From Paludibacteraceae bacterium (GTDB taxonomy: Bacteria; Bacteroidota; Bacteroidia; Bacteroidales; Paludibacteraceae): a stretch of DNA of 41,875 nt. Shown piece after piece: positions 6,942 to 14,861 of this stretch; positions within the stretch are counted from its first letter, which is position 1; every line of letters starts with the position of its first letter. Under the pieces are notes generated by a model that saw only the letters and a program-made list of their open reading frames with translations, was not told the origin of the DNA and ran no database searches. A program made the position numbers and the translations under genes. The stretch lies in assembly GCA_024399835.1 (NCBI GenBank), contig JAKSNK010000014.1, positions 1-41,875 of the forward strand. The letters are read 5' to 3'.

Positions 6942-8401
6942 AACGCATAGTTATTCTCGGGGCAGGCGAAAGTGGCGCAGGAGCGGCTATTCTCGCCCAA
7001 GAAAAAGGGTTTGATGTCTTTGTCTCCGATATGGGAGTTATCAAGCCCGAATATCAGGCGCTCCTGAACGAACATCATATTGCCTTCGAAAGCGGGCAGC
7101 ACACTCCGTCGCTCATTCTCAATGCCGACGAAGTCATCAAATCGCCGGGTATTCCGTTGAATGCGCCGCTTATTCAGCAATTGACTGCCCAACATACGCC
7201 GGTCATTTCCGAAATAGAGTTCGCGGCGCGTTATACTTCGGCTAAAATGATTTGCATTACCGGTTCAAACGGCAAGACCACTACCACCTCGCTCATTTAT
7301 GATATGTTGCGCCGTGCCGGACTGAATGTCGGCTTGGCGGGCAATATAGGCAACTCGTTGGCGTTGCAGGTGGCACACGAGCAGCACGATTATTATGTGA
7401 TTGAACTCAGTTCGTTCCAGTTGGACAACATGTACGATTTTCGTGCCGACATAGCCATTTTGCTCAATATAACGCCCGACCATTTGGATAGATACGACTT
7501 TCAGTTCCATAATTATGTCAATGCCAAGTTCCGTATTACCCAAAACCAAACTCCTAGGGATGCGTTTATCTATTGGGCAGAAGACCCTGTTATCAATCAG
7601 GAGATAGAGCGCATTCAGCCGCAAGCCACCCTTTATCCGTTTGGTTCCAATGCCCACAATGTGGCATATACCGATGGCAAGAACATGGTCGTTTCTGCGC
7701 GCCCTGCGTGCGAACCCTTGTCTGTCGGGCTGGACGAATTGTCCCTGCGGGGCAAGCACAACCAACTCAATTCGATGGCGGCATCGTTGGCGGCACAGAT
7801 CTTGCAAATCAAGAACGATGTTATTCGCGAGAGTTTGACTCAGTTTGCCGGAGTGGAGCATCGTCTGCAGTATGTCGCTACGATTCGTGGCGTGCGCTAT
7901 ATCAACGATAGCAAGGCAACCAATGTCAACTCCTGCTGGTACGCCCTTGAGTCCATGACAACGCCTACCGTGCTCATTTTAGGGGGCAAGGACAAGGGAA
8001 ATGACTATTCGGAGATTGACGATCTCGTCCGTCAGAAGTGCCGTGCACTCGTGTTCATGGGTTTGCACAACGAGAAACTGCATGAACATTTTGACCACCT
8101 TCTCGATTCCCCGACTCCCCGCTCCCCCGATTCCCCAATTCACCGGTCTCCCGATTCCCCGATTAACCGATTCTCCGATTCCCCGATTCATCGACTCCCC
8201 GATTCCCCGACTCCCCGATTCCCCGATTCCCCGATAAAAATCATCGATACCGACAATCTGCACGATGCCGTTCAGGCGTGCTACAATATAGCAGAGGATG
8301 GGGACACGGTGTTGTTGTCGCCCTGTTGCGCCAGTTTTGATTTGTTTCATAGTTACGAAGATCGTGGAGAGCAGTTTATGGCTGCCGTCAGAGCATTATA
8401 G
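6938..8401 (+). CDS. murD: UDP-N-acetylmuramoylalanine--D-glutamate ligase MurD, with repeat-encoded insertion
   Basis: MurD adds D-glutamate to UDP-MurNAc-L-alanine using ATP. The Rossmann-like N-terminus KRIVILGAGESG, the ATP loop GSNGKTTT (109-116), the central NITPDHLDRYD segment and the C-terminal LLSPCCASFDLF and EDRGEQF segments are all present. I chose ATG 6938 because it begins the family N-terminus and overlaps the mraY stop. The 487 residues exceed the usual 440-450 by about the length of a low-complexity insertion at residues 390-433. This is encoded by an 8-bp DNA repeat and lies in the C-terminal domain, between the strand-helix ending NEKLHEHFDHL and the strand IIDTDNL. Flanking domains are intact, so the enzyme is probably active. 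Confidence 0.96.
   Translation: MKRIVILGAGESGAGAAILAQEKGFDVFVSDMGVIKPEYQALLNEHHIAFESGQHTPSLILNADEVIKSPGIPLNAPLIQQLTAQHTPVISEIEFAARYTSAKMICITGSNGKTTTTSLIYDMLRRAGLNVGLAGNIGNSLALQVAHEQHDYYVIELSSFQLDNMYDFRADIAILLNITPDHLDRYDFQFHNYVNAKFRITQNQTPRDAFIYWAEDPVINQEIERIQPQATLYPFGSNAHNVAYTDGKNMVVSARPACEPLSVGLDELSLRGKHNQLNSMAASLAAQILQIKNDVIRESLTQFAGVEHRLQYVATIRGVRYINDSKATNVNSCWYALESMTTPTVLILGGKDKGNDYSEIDDLVRQKCRALVFMGLHNEKLHEHFDHLLDSPTPRSPDSPIHRSPDSPINRFSDSPIHRLPDSPTPRFPDSPIKIIDTDNLHDAVQACYNIAEDGDTVLLSPCCASFDLFHSYEDRGEQFMAAVRAL
8104..8231 (+). repeat. 8-bp tandem repeat (CGATTCCC type) inside murD, 16 units
   Basis: Sixteen 8-bp units run in perfect phase: mostly CGATTCCC and CGACTCCC, with variants CGATTAAC, CGATTCTC, CGATTCAT and CAATTCAC. 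The tract encodes an 8-residue cycle seen as PDSPIHRS, PDSPINRF, SDSPIHRL and PDSPTPRF. The single CGATTAAC unit contains TAA, but the murD frame reads it as ATT-AAC, so no stop arises. Confidence 0.95.
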
Positions 8402-8404
8402 AAT

Positions 8405-9664
8405 ATGAATTTAAAAGATTTCAAACCTCAATTCCTCGGAGACCGCAAATATGTTGACAAGACATATTGGATTCTGTTCAGCATCTTGGTCGGTGTCTCC
8501 ATTATTGCGCTGTTTAGTGCTGCCAGTACCAAGGCATTTGAGCATCCGGGACGAATCCTCAGTCCTATTTTCGGGCACACTTGCTATCTCATTATGGGTA
8601 CTGTCTTTGCGTTTATCATCCAGTTGTTCCCGACACCGATGCTGCGTAAATGTGCATACATTGTGTGGGGATTGTCTTTCCTGTTTTTGGTCTTGTTGCT
8701 TTTCCCCGGCATGCCTTGTGCAGTTACTTTGAATGGTGCTACACGCTGGATTAGATTTGGTGCGGTACAGTTCCAGCCGTCCGAGTTTGCCAAGTTGGGA
8801 CTGATTATGGTCGTGGCAGACCAATTGTCCCGTATCAGTTCGGAGGAAGAATCTAAAAAGCGATTTTGGATTACTTTAGCTGTAGCGGGAGTGACTATTT
8901 TGTGTATTGCTCCCAGCAATCTTTCTACTGCTATTTTGATAGGAGGCATTGTGTTCCTTATGTGGATAATTGCCGACATCAATTGGAAATACTTGGTGAC
9001 TATCGCCGGTGTTGTGATGGTACTGGGAACATCGGGCTATTTCTATGTGGATAAAAAATATGTGCAACCGGATATCAAGATGGCGCATTGGGATCGTGCC
9101 CGTGTGCAGGTCAAGCGTATCAAAACGATGTTTGCCCCCGATGTGCCGGCTGAAGATTTTAAGTTAACCGACGAGAACCGCCAACGCTCGCTGGCGAATG
9201 TTGCCGTTTGGCGTGGTGGAAAAAGTCTCATTGGCGTCTTGCCGGGCAATAGTAGGGAGAGAGATTTCCTGCCGTTGGCGTATGAGGACTATATCTTCTC
9301 CATTATTGTGGAGGAGAGCGGTATCCTTGGGGCGATTCTTCTCATCTTGGTGTATGTGAGTATTCTCTTTAGGGCATGTTTGGCGTGCAGTAAATACGAA
9401 GACCACGCTTCCATGTTTACGACTATGGGACTGGCGTTAATGATTGTTTGTCAAGCGTTTATCTCCATGATTATTGCCAGTGGCTACGACCTTGTCACGG
9501 GTCAGCCGTTGCCGCTTATCAGTCGTGGCGGCAGTAGCGTGTTGGCTACTTGTATGTGTTTTGGTGTCATTTTTGCTGTCGCTCGCGAACAGAACGAACT
9601 GCATGCCCGTACGCAACAGAGTATTGAAGCCAATTTGACTGACGGTCCGAAATTAAATTTGTAA
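8405..9664 (+). CDS. ftsW: Septal peptidoglycan glycosyltransferase FtsW (SEDS family)
   Basis: FtsW polymerises lipid II into glycan strands at the septum together with FtsI. The 419-residue protein has about ten membrane segments after a short cytoplasmic N-terminus. The SEDS signatures are visible: WIRFGAVQFQPSEFAKLG around residues 113-130, the large extracytoplasmic loop after the central helices, and GQPLPLISRGGSS near residue 370. RodA is the alternative SEDS protein, but position between murD and murG identifies FtsW. It starts 3 bases after the murD stop and is followed after 14 bases by murG. Confidence 0.95.
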   Translation: MNLKDFKPQFLGDRKYVDKTYWILFSILVGVSIIALFSAASTKAFEHPGRILSPIFGHTCYLIMGTVFAFIIQLFPTPMLRKCAYIVWGLSFLFLVLLLFPGMPCAVTLNGATRWIRFGAVQFQPSEFAKLGLIMVVADQLSRISSEEESKKRFWITLAVAGVTILCIAPSNLSTAILIGGIVFLMWIIADINWKYLVTIAGVVMVLGTSGYFYVDKKYVQPDIKMAHWDRARVQVKRIKTMFAPDVPAEDFKLTDENRQRSLANVAVWRGGKSLIGVLPGNSRERDFLPLAYEDYIFSIIVEESGILGAILLILVYVSILFRACLACSKYEDHASMFTTMGLALMIVCQAFISMIIASGYDLVTGQPLPLISRGGSSVLATCMCFGVIFAVAREQNELHARTQQSIEANLTDGPKLNL

Positions 9665-9678
9665 CTGATAGATATTTT

Positions 9679-10851
9679 ATGCGTTATTTGATTTCAGGCG
9701 GAGGCACAGGCGGACATATTTTCCCTGCTGTCAGTATCGCCAATGCACTCAAAGAATTAGACCCGCAAGCCGACATTCTCTTCGTCGGCGCGTTGGGTAG
9801 AATGGAAATGGAACGCGTGCCGCAGGCAGGATATAAGATTATCGGCTTGCCCGTGCGCGGTTTTAATCGTGCCCAACCGTGGAAGAACATCAGCGTGCTG
9901 TGGGACTTGTGGCGCTCTATGCGCATGGCTAAGAAGATTATTCGTGACTTCCGTCCGCAGGTTGGAGTAGGGGTTGGCGGATATGCCAGCGGAGCGGCGA
10001 TGAAAGTGGCTGCACAAATGGGTATTCCTATCTTGCTGCAGGAGCAAAACGGATTCGCCGGTGTCACCAACAAACTGCTCAAAGATGTTGCTGCCAAGAT
10101 TTGTGTGGCCTACGAGGGAATGGAACGCTTCTTCCCCAAGGAGAAAATCATTCTCACGGGCAATCCTGTCCGCCAAAACCTCACTATGGGCAAGCGCGTG
10201 GATAATGGGCGTAAGACGCTGCTCATTATTGGCGGCTCGTTGGGAGCACAAACGATTAACGACGCTATCAAGGCGGGTCTCCCTGCCCTCGCTGCGGCGA
10301 ATATAGATGTCGTTTGGCAAACCGGCAAATACTACTACGAAGATTGCCAATCCGCCCTCAATACCTTCCACTCCTCCGATTCCCCGACTCACCAACTTCC
10401 CGATTCACCGATTCCCCAACTCCCCGATTCCCCGACTCACCAACTCCCCGATTCCCCAATAGAGTGCCTCCCCTTCCTCTCCGACATGCCTGACCGCTAT
10501 GCACAGGCGGATTTGGTTATCTCGCGTGCCGGTGCTTCGTCTATTTCTGAGATTTGCCTGCTGGGCAAAGCAGCTATCTTAGTGCCTTCGCCCAATGTGG
10601 CAGAAGACCATCAGACGCACAATGCCATGGCACTTGTCAATAAGGACGCGGCTGTCCTCGTGCGCGATGCCGATGCCACAGGAGAGGTTACATACAATGG
10701 TATTCCTACCAGTACATTGGTACAGACGGCGCTTGAACTTATCGGTAATGACGAACGGCTTGCCACTTTGAGCAATAATGTGCGTCAATTGGCACAAACG
10801 GATTCGGCTAAGCGCATAGCAGAGGAAGTTATCGCCCTCGCCCGTAAATAG
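9679..10851 (+). CDS. murG: Undecaprenyldiphospho-muramoylpentapeptide beta-N-acetylglucosaminyltransferase MurG, with repeat-encoded insertion
   Basis: MurG adds GlcNAc to lipid I, giving lipid II on the cytoplasmic face of the inner membrane. The lipid-binding loop GGGTGGHIFPA (7-17), the QEQNGFAG segment, the second glycine-rich motif IIGGSLGAQTIN and the UDP-GlcNAc site RAGASSISE are present. At 390 residues it is about 25 longer than usual. The excess is a low-complexity stretch at about 234-261, encoded by ten 8-bp repeat units, between GKYYYEDCQSAL and LPFLSDMPDRYAQADLV in the C-terminal domain. MurG is the last dcw gene here; murC, ftsQ, ftsA and ftsZ do not follow. Confidence 0.96.
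   Translation: MRYLISGGGTGGHIFPAVSIANALKELDPQADILFVGALGRMEMERVPQAGYKIIGLPVRGFNRAQPWKNISVLWDLWRSMRMAKKIIRDFRPQVGVGVGGYASGAAMKVAAQMGIPILLQEQNGFAGVTNKLLKDVAAKICVAYEGMERFFPKEKIILTGNPVRQNLTMGKRVDNGRKTLLIIGGSLGAQTINDAIKAGLPALAAANIDVVWQTGKYYYEDCQSALNTFHSSDSPTHQLPDSPIPQLPDSPTHQLPDSPIECLPFLSDMPDRYAQADLVISRAGASSISEICLLGKAAILVPSPNVAEDHQTHNAMALVNKDAAVLVRDADATGEVTYNGIPTSTLVQTALELIGNDERLATLSNNVRQLAQTDSAKRIAEEVIALARK
10377..10456 (+). repeat. 8-bp tandem repeat inside murG, 10 units
   Basis: Ten 8-bp units in phase (CGATTCCC, CGACTCAC, CAACTTCC, CGATTCAC, CAACTCCC and repeats of these) encode the 8-residue cycle DSPTHQLP, DSPIPQLP, DSPTHQLP. The unit family and strand are the same as in murD. Confidence 0.95.
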
Positions 10852-10880
10852 TCATCAAACACTTCTAATTGTGTGGTTAT

Positions 10881-10924
10881 TACGGTACATATACGGTACA
10901 TATACGGTACATATACGGTACATA
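10881..10924. repeat. Four perfect copies of an 11-bp unit downstream of murG
   Basis: TACGGTACATA occurs four times head to tail without any mismatch, starting 30 bases after the murG stop. The unit holds the palindrome GGTACC-like core TACGGTACA only in part, and the sequence is unrelated to the GGTCGACCGAC family, but the 11-bp period is the same. The rest of the 283-bp gap holds a weak promoter and leader for the next gene. Confidence 0.92.
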
Positions 10925-10999
10925 ACCGAGATGTTACTGAGATTTTACACTGTACTGACCTGACCGTTATAAGGGTTCTGTGCACTCTTTTCGTCAATT

Positions 11000-11035
11000 T
11001 TTGCACATATATGTGCGCGAAAAGTTGTAATTTTG
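11000..11035 (+). promoter_or_regulatory. Probable promoter with a 14-bp palindrome in the spacer
   Basis: A -7 element TAATTTTG (11028-11035) is followed by C, as in Bacteroidota promoters. The best -33 candidate, TTTG at 11000-11003, lies 24 bases upstream, longer than the usual 19-21. The perfect palindrome GCACATATATGTGC (11003-11016) fills part of the spacer and could be an operator for a dimeric regulator. Confidence 0.5.
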
Positions 11036-11039
11036 CACC

Positions 11040-11058
11040 GTGAAAAACTATTTTTCAC
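11040..11058 (+). other. Hairpin at the predicted mRNA 5' end
   Basis: GTGAAAAACTATTTTTCAC forms a perfect 8-bp stem with a 3-nt loop, beginning about 5 bases after the -7 element. The transcript would therefore start with a hairpin, followed by an unstructured A-rich leader to the ATG at 11135. A 5' hairpin of this kind can slow mRNA decay; that role here is inference. Confidence 0.55.
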
Positions 11059-11134
11059 ACATACACGAATAAGTACGGTCTTTTACGAACCGACTTTTAA
11101 TATCAACAAAAACAACTAAAAAACAACAAACAAA

Positions 11135-13774
11135 ATGAAAAAAATTAAACTTTTTGCTCTTGCTATTATGGCAATGATGACAATGGGTGCTACGGCAGAG
11201 ACTGTAGTCATCAGCAACGCTGATGCTTCATTTTTGCCAACGCCAGAGGAGGGTGTTGTTACACCTAAAGTTGTAAAAAAGAACTCTGCTGATGGATACA
11301 AGTTTGGCAGTACAAACGACTACATTCAGTGGGTTTTAGAGGAATCAATTATCAAATCTGCATCATTTTCAGGATGGATTAATTCAAACAATACAACCTA
11401 TATGTTTGGAGTCCAATTTACAGTTGATAATGGTGCCAATTGGGGTACAACAATTCAAATAGCATCTGATGGCACAAAAAAGGAAGCCACTTACGCTGTA
11501 GCTGCTGAAAATATTCCAGATGGTGCAAATGGTATTCGTATAAGTCGCATTTCTGGAACATCTACTTATGTATGCAGCATCACTTTGGAGTATGGTAGTA
11601 CTGCTGCCTACCCCTTTGTTAAATCTTTCACAATGGGTGATGTAGAGGCAGTGGTAGATACTACTGCTAAGACTATTGTTGCAGAGTTGCCTTATGGCAC
11701 AGACCGTGCTGATGCTATTGCAAATGCAGAAGTTGTTATGGGTGGTACTGCCAAAACATTTAGCATTACTGGTGATGTTTTGACTGCAATTGATAGTGTG
11801 GATACTGGCAAAAACATCGACTACGATTTGACAGGTATCGTTGTTGCAGAAAACCCAAGTGATGATGCTACTTTGAGCATGATTACCATCAATGGTGTTG
11901 ACATGGCTGGTTTCGACCCTGCAGTACTTAACTACTCCATGGTTGCAACCGAAATTCCTACAGTAGATGCTGTTGTGAACGATCCAAACGCAGAATATCA
12001 AGTAAATGCTGCTCTGGAGTTCCCTGGCATGACCGAGATTTTCGTTACGGCACAAGATGGTGTTACCAAACTGACCTATTCTATCAACTTCACCTCTGCT
12101 GACAAAGTTTGCGGTATGATTGCTCGCGCTACTGCTACTGGTGAAAACAAAGCTGACTATTCAGGTGCATTGGCAGGTACTGCTGACGCGAAAATTAAAG
12201 GTGCTGTTACCAAATATGGAGAAACAGGTTACAAACTGAATAGTAGTGGTTACTACCTAGGTGTTAACCTTACCGAAGGTGCTTTCCGCGCTGGTGACAT
12301 GGTAAATGTATTCATCACATCTGTCAATAACGCCGAAAAGACTTTCCAATTCTTCTCTGGCAACACTTCTGCTGATGTACTTTTCACTTCTAATGTAGTT
12401 GCTGTAGATAGCATGAACCACATTATCCTGCCTGCAGAAGCCGATGGTGCTACTTCTTTGTATATCGTTCGTACCGATGCCAACAACTTGAACCCCAATA
12501 TTGCTTACATCGAGGTTGTTCGTGACTGCGAACCTAAATTGCTTGCCTTCTCTATGAAGGGTATTGATGCTGAAATCGACCAAGAAGCTAAAACCGTAAC
12601 TGCTGAACTGCCTTATGGTACTGTACTTGAAGATTCCGATTGGAACAACGCATACACCCTCAATGGTGCTGCTACCGGTGCCGAATACGGAGCCGAACAT
12701 GCGACTTTGGCAGTTAAGGGCGGAGAAGAAGATGTGGTTTACACTTTGGCTATCTCTATCGCTCAAAGCGCAAGTTCCAACGCTAACTTAAGCGAAATCA
12801 CCGTAAACGGCAAAGCTATTGCCGGTTTCCGTGCTGACTCGTTGGAATATGCTTTCGAGTTGGCTAACGGCACTACTGAATTGCCTGTTATCGCTGCTGT
12901 TGCAGAAGATATCACCGCAGAAGTGGCTATTGACGAAATTACTGCACTTGACCAACTTGTAAACATCGTTGTTACTGCTCAAGACGGCGTAACCGTATTG
13001 ACATACAAGGTTCAACTCTCTGTAGCTTCTGCTCCTAAATACCTCTACGAAGCTGTGTTTAGCAATGGTGCAAAAGGTGCTATCGACAACAACGCTGCTG
13101 CTATCATAGTTCCTTATTTGGACGGCGAAGCATATCCTACTTTGGTTAGCGACTCTGTTACTCCTGGTGCTTCTGCTGCTATGGAAGGTGACGACAAACT
13201 GATTATTACCGGCTCAGATATGAGCACCAAAGAGTTCTCTATCGAGTTCCGCGCACTTTCTGCCCCTTCCTTCGTTGCTGATACTATCACCTTCGATGGT
13301 GGCGAAAGCTATATCTATGGTGCTTACGCTTGGGACGCTGAAAAGGGTGTTAAATTTGCCAAAGCCGTTAACGAGGATGGCAACATGCGTATTACCACCG
13401 GTAAGACCCGCGTTTACATGGCTCTGCCTGCTTGCTACCAAGTATCCTTAATCTCTGGCTCTGGTGGCGCACGCGACATCAAAGTTTCTATCAATGGTGG
13501 CGATCCCGTTGCTATGAAGACCGCAGCTAAAAATGCTGGTATGGACATCTTGCTGAACACGGCTGATGTTAACTTCGTGGCTATCGAGAGCAACCAAACA
13601 GGTGGTGACGGCGGATTCGTTAAGATGGTACTTTCTCTCACACAACCTCAACCTACCAATTTGGCAGAAACGGCTATCCGTGCTAAAGCTGACAAATTTA
13701 TGTTCAAGGGTGCTGTTTACTTCCGTCACAATGCGAAAGTATTCAACATGATGGGACAGGAAATCCGTTTCTAA
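11135..13774 (+). CDS. Secreted multi-domain protein with cadherin-like beta-sandwich repeats
   Basis: The 879-residue protein begins with a clear signal peptide (MKKIKLFALAIMAMMTMGATA). Two long repeats follow a non-repeated N-terminal domain. Each has a half with AELPYGT (residues around 185 and 490) and a half resembling the cadherin-like beta-sandwich domain, beginning LSMITINGVDMAGF or LSEITVNGKAIAGF and ending VTAQDGVTKLTYSI or VTAQDGVTVLTYKV. A carbohydrate-binding-like C-terminal region precedes the end VYFRHNAKVFNMMGQEIRF, one of the four shared tails. No catalytic site is evident, so a structural or binding surface role is likely. The start is fixed by the signal peptide and A-rich leader. 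It has its own promoter and terminator and codon use suggesting high expression (GCT, GGT, AAC preferred). Confidence 0.85.
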   Translation: MKKIKLFALAIMAMMTMGATAETVVISNADASFLPTPEEGVVTPKVVKKNSADGYKFGSTNDYIQWVLEESIIKSASFSGWINSNNTTYMFGVQFTVDNGANWGTTIQIASDGTKKEATYAVAAENIPDGANGIRISRISGTSTYVCSITLEYGSTAAYPFVKSFTMGDVEAVVDTTAKTIVAELPYGTDRADAIANAEVVMGGTAKTFSITGDVLTAIDSVDTGKNIDYDLTGIVVAENPSDDATLSMITINGVDMAGFDPAVLNYSMVATEIPTVDAVVNDPNAEYQVNAALEFPGMTEIFVTAQDGVTKLTYSINFTSADKVCGMIARATATGENKADYSGALAGTADAKIKGAVTKYGETGYKLNSSGYYLGVNLTEGAFRAGDMVNVFITSVNNAEKTFQFFSGNTSADVLFTSNVVAVDSMNHIILPAEADGATSLYIVRTDANNLNPNIAYIEVVRDCEPKLLAFSMKGIDAEIDQEAKTVTAELPYGTVLEDSDWNNAYTLNGAATGAEYGAEHATLAVKGGEEDVVYTLAISIAQSASSNANLSEITVNGKAIAGFRADSLEYAFELANGTTELPVIAAVAEDITAEVAIDEITALDQLVNIVVTAQDGVTVLTYKVQLSVASAPKYLYEAVFSNGAKGAIDNNAAAIIVPYLDGEAYPTLVSDSVTPGASAAMEGDDKLIITGSDMSTKEFSIEFRALSAPSFVADTITFDGGESYIYGAYAWDAEKGVKFAKAVNEDGNMRITTGKTRVYMALPACYQVSLISGSGGARDIKVSINGGDPVAMKTAAKNAGMDILLNTADVNFVAIESNQTGGDGGFVKMVLSLTQPQPTNLAETAIRAKADKFMFKGAVYFRHNAKVFNMMGQEIRF

Positions 13775-13800
13775 TCCTTACAAACATACTCTTACAAAAA

Positions 13801-13836
13801 GAGGGGTTATCCGCACGGGTAACCCCTCCTTTTTTA
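13801..13836 (+). terminator. Rho-independent terminator
   Basis: GAGGGGTTA (13801-13809) pairs perfectly with TAACCCCTC (13820-13828), and CTTTTTTAC follows. It lies 26 bases after the stop of the 879-residue protein gene and isolates it from the next promoter. Confidence 0.93.
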
Positions 13837-13874
13837 CTCTAAATAGATAATAAATCTATTTTTACTTGCAAATA

Positions 13875-13906
13875 TTTGCATAATTGGCTTTTTTTTTGTA
13901 TCTTTG
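13875..13906 (+). promoter_or_regulatory. Bacteroidota primary-sigma promoter, near-leaderless
   Basis: TTTG (13875-13878) and TATCTTTG (13899-13906) are spaced by exactly 20 bases, a perfect match to the Bacteroidota consensus. The ATG of the next gene is only 8 bases after the -7 element, so the mRNA should be leaderless or nearly so. Confidence 0.88.
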
Positions 13907-13914
13907 CGCCACTT

Positions 13915-14850
13915 ATGAAAAGAGTATATCTGATATTTTTGTTGATTATTGTCCCAATATGTTTGTTCGCGCGTTCGCGCAGAGGCATAGATGATAACTA
14001 TCATTTTGGGTATATTTCGTTTGCAGGAGGATATTCGTCTCTTAGCCAAAATGTCAGCAATGTCAGCACGACGGGAGATTTCGGATACTTGGTCGGCTTG
14101 GGCTACGAGTTCCGCCGCAGTTCGTTTTGGCTGAGTGTGGGGGCACAGTACTTGCAGGAGAAATCACGCACCGAGATAGACGAGTTTTCCTACATTCCGC
14201 CGTTCAAAGGTATTGACGACCAAAAAAAGAATGTTGACTTTTATCGCTATACCATTCGTCAAGCCGACCAACAGGAATGGAAGACCGTAGATGTACCCAT
14301 TATGTTGGGGTATTACTACAACGGATTCTATGTAGGTGCCGGTGCTAAAGTGGGCTTCTCGATGAGTTCGGTTATCCGCACCAACGGCGAATACGACCTG
14401 AGCGCCCAGTACGAAGCATACATAGACGAGTTCCGCAATGTCAATTACTACAAAGGATATGTTCTTCCGGAGCAGAGTTTTGAATGCCAATTGCGCCCGC
14501 AGTTCTCGCTGTTGGGCGAAATAGGGTACGATCTGCTGTCGTCCGTGATGACCAACCAGCGCGTTTGTCATGTGCTCAAGATTGGCTTTTATTTCGAATA
14601 TGGTCTGCGTACCGTTCGTCCCGAAGGGTCGATGAGTTTGATTTCCATACAAGGCATGACACCCGAAGAGGCAGCAAAGCAGGGCGCAAGCATCAAAGAG
14701 CCCGTAACTCTCAATCCGTATTATCTGAGCGAAGCCACAGAGGGCAAACGCATAGTTCCCTACTTGGTCGGACTGAAATTAACCTATATGTTAGGCGGTA
14801 ATCGCAATGCCGCTGGCACTTGGCATAAAGGATGTATGTGTTATCAATAG
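13915..14850 (+). CDS. Outer-membrane beta-barrel protein
   Basis: The 311-residue protein has a signal peptide (MKRVYLIFLLIIVPICLFA), then alternating aromatic and polar strands typical of a small outer-membrane barrel (GYLVGLGYEF, FWLSVGAQYL, VPIMLGYYYNGFYVGAGAKVGF, LKIGFYFEYGL, LVGLKLTYML). It resembles the PorT-like or OMP beta-barrel families of Bacteroidota, but I cannot assign a subfamily. I chose ATG 13915, not an upstream in-frame TTG at 13876, because the signal peptide begins here and the upstream codons overlap the promoter. The gene ends 11 bases before the giant repeat protein, suggesting the barrel may help export or anchor that protein; this is inference from context. Confidence 0.8.
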   Translation: MKRVYLIFLLIIVPICLFARSRRGIDDNYHFGYISFAGGYSSLSQNVSNVSTTGDFGYLVGLGYEFRRSSFWLSVGAQYLQEKSRTEIDEFSYIPPFKGIDDQKKNVDFYRYTIRQADQQEWKTVDVPIMLGYYYNGFYVGAGAKVGFSMSSVIRTNGEYDLSAQYEAYIDEFRNVNYYKGYVLPEQSFECQLRPQFSLLGEIGYDLLSSVMTNQRVCHVLKIGFYFEYGLRTVRPEGSMSLISIQGMTPEEAAKQGASIKEPVTLNPYYLSEATEGKRIVPYLVGLKLTYMLGGNRNAAGTWHKGCMCYQ

Positions 14851-14861
14851 TAGAAGAATAA

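Noticed and set aside
8104-8231. Frameshift or pseudogene in murD
   Set aside because: The frame stays open and all motifs before and after the tract are present, so it is an in-frame insertion.
10858-10880. Terminator after murG
   Set aside because: The short ACAC/GTGT pairing around ACACTTCTAATTGTGT has a weak stem and no T run.
10881-10924. Iterons of a replication origin
   Set aside because: Four perfect 11-bp repeats could suggest iterons, but no replication initiator gene or DnaA boxes are nearby and the setting is an ordinary chromosomal operon.
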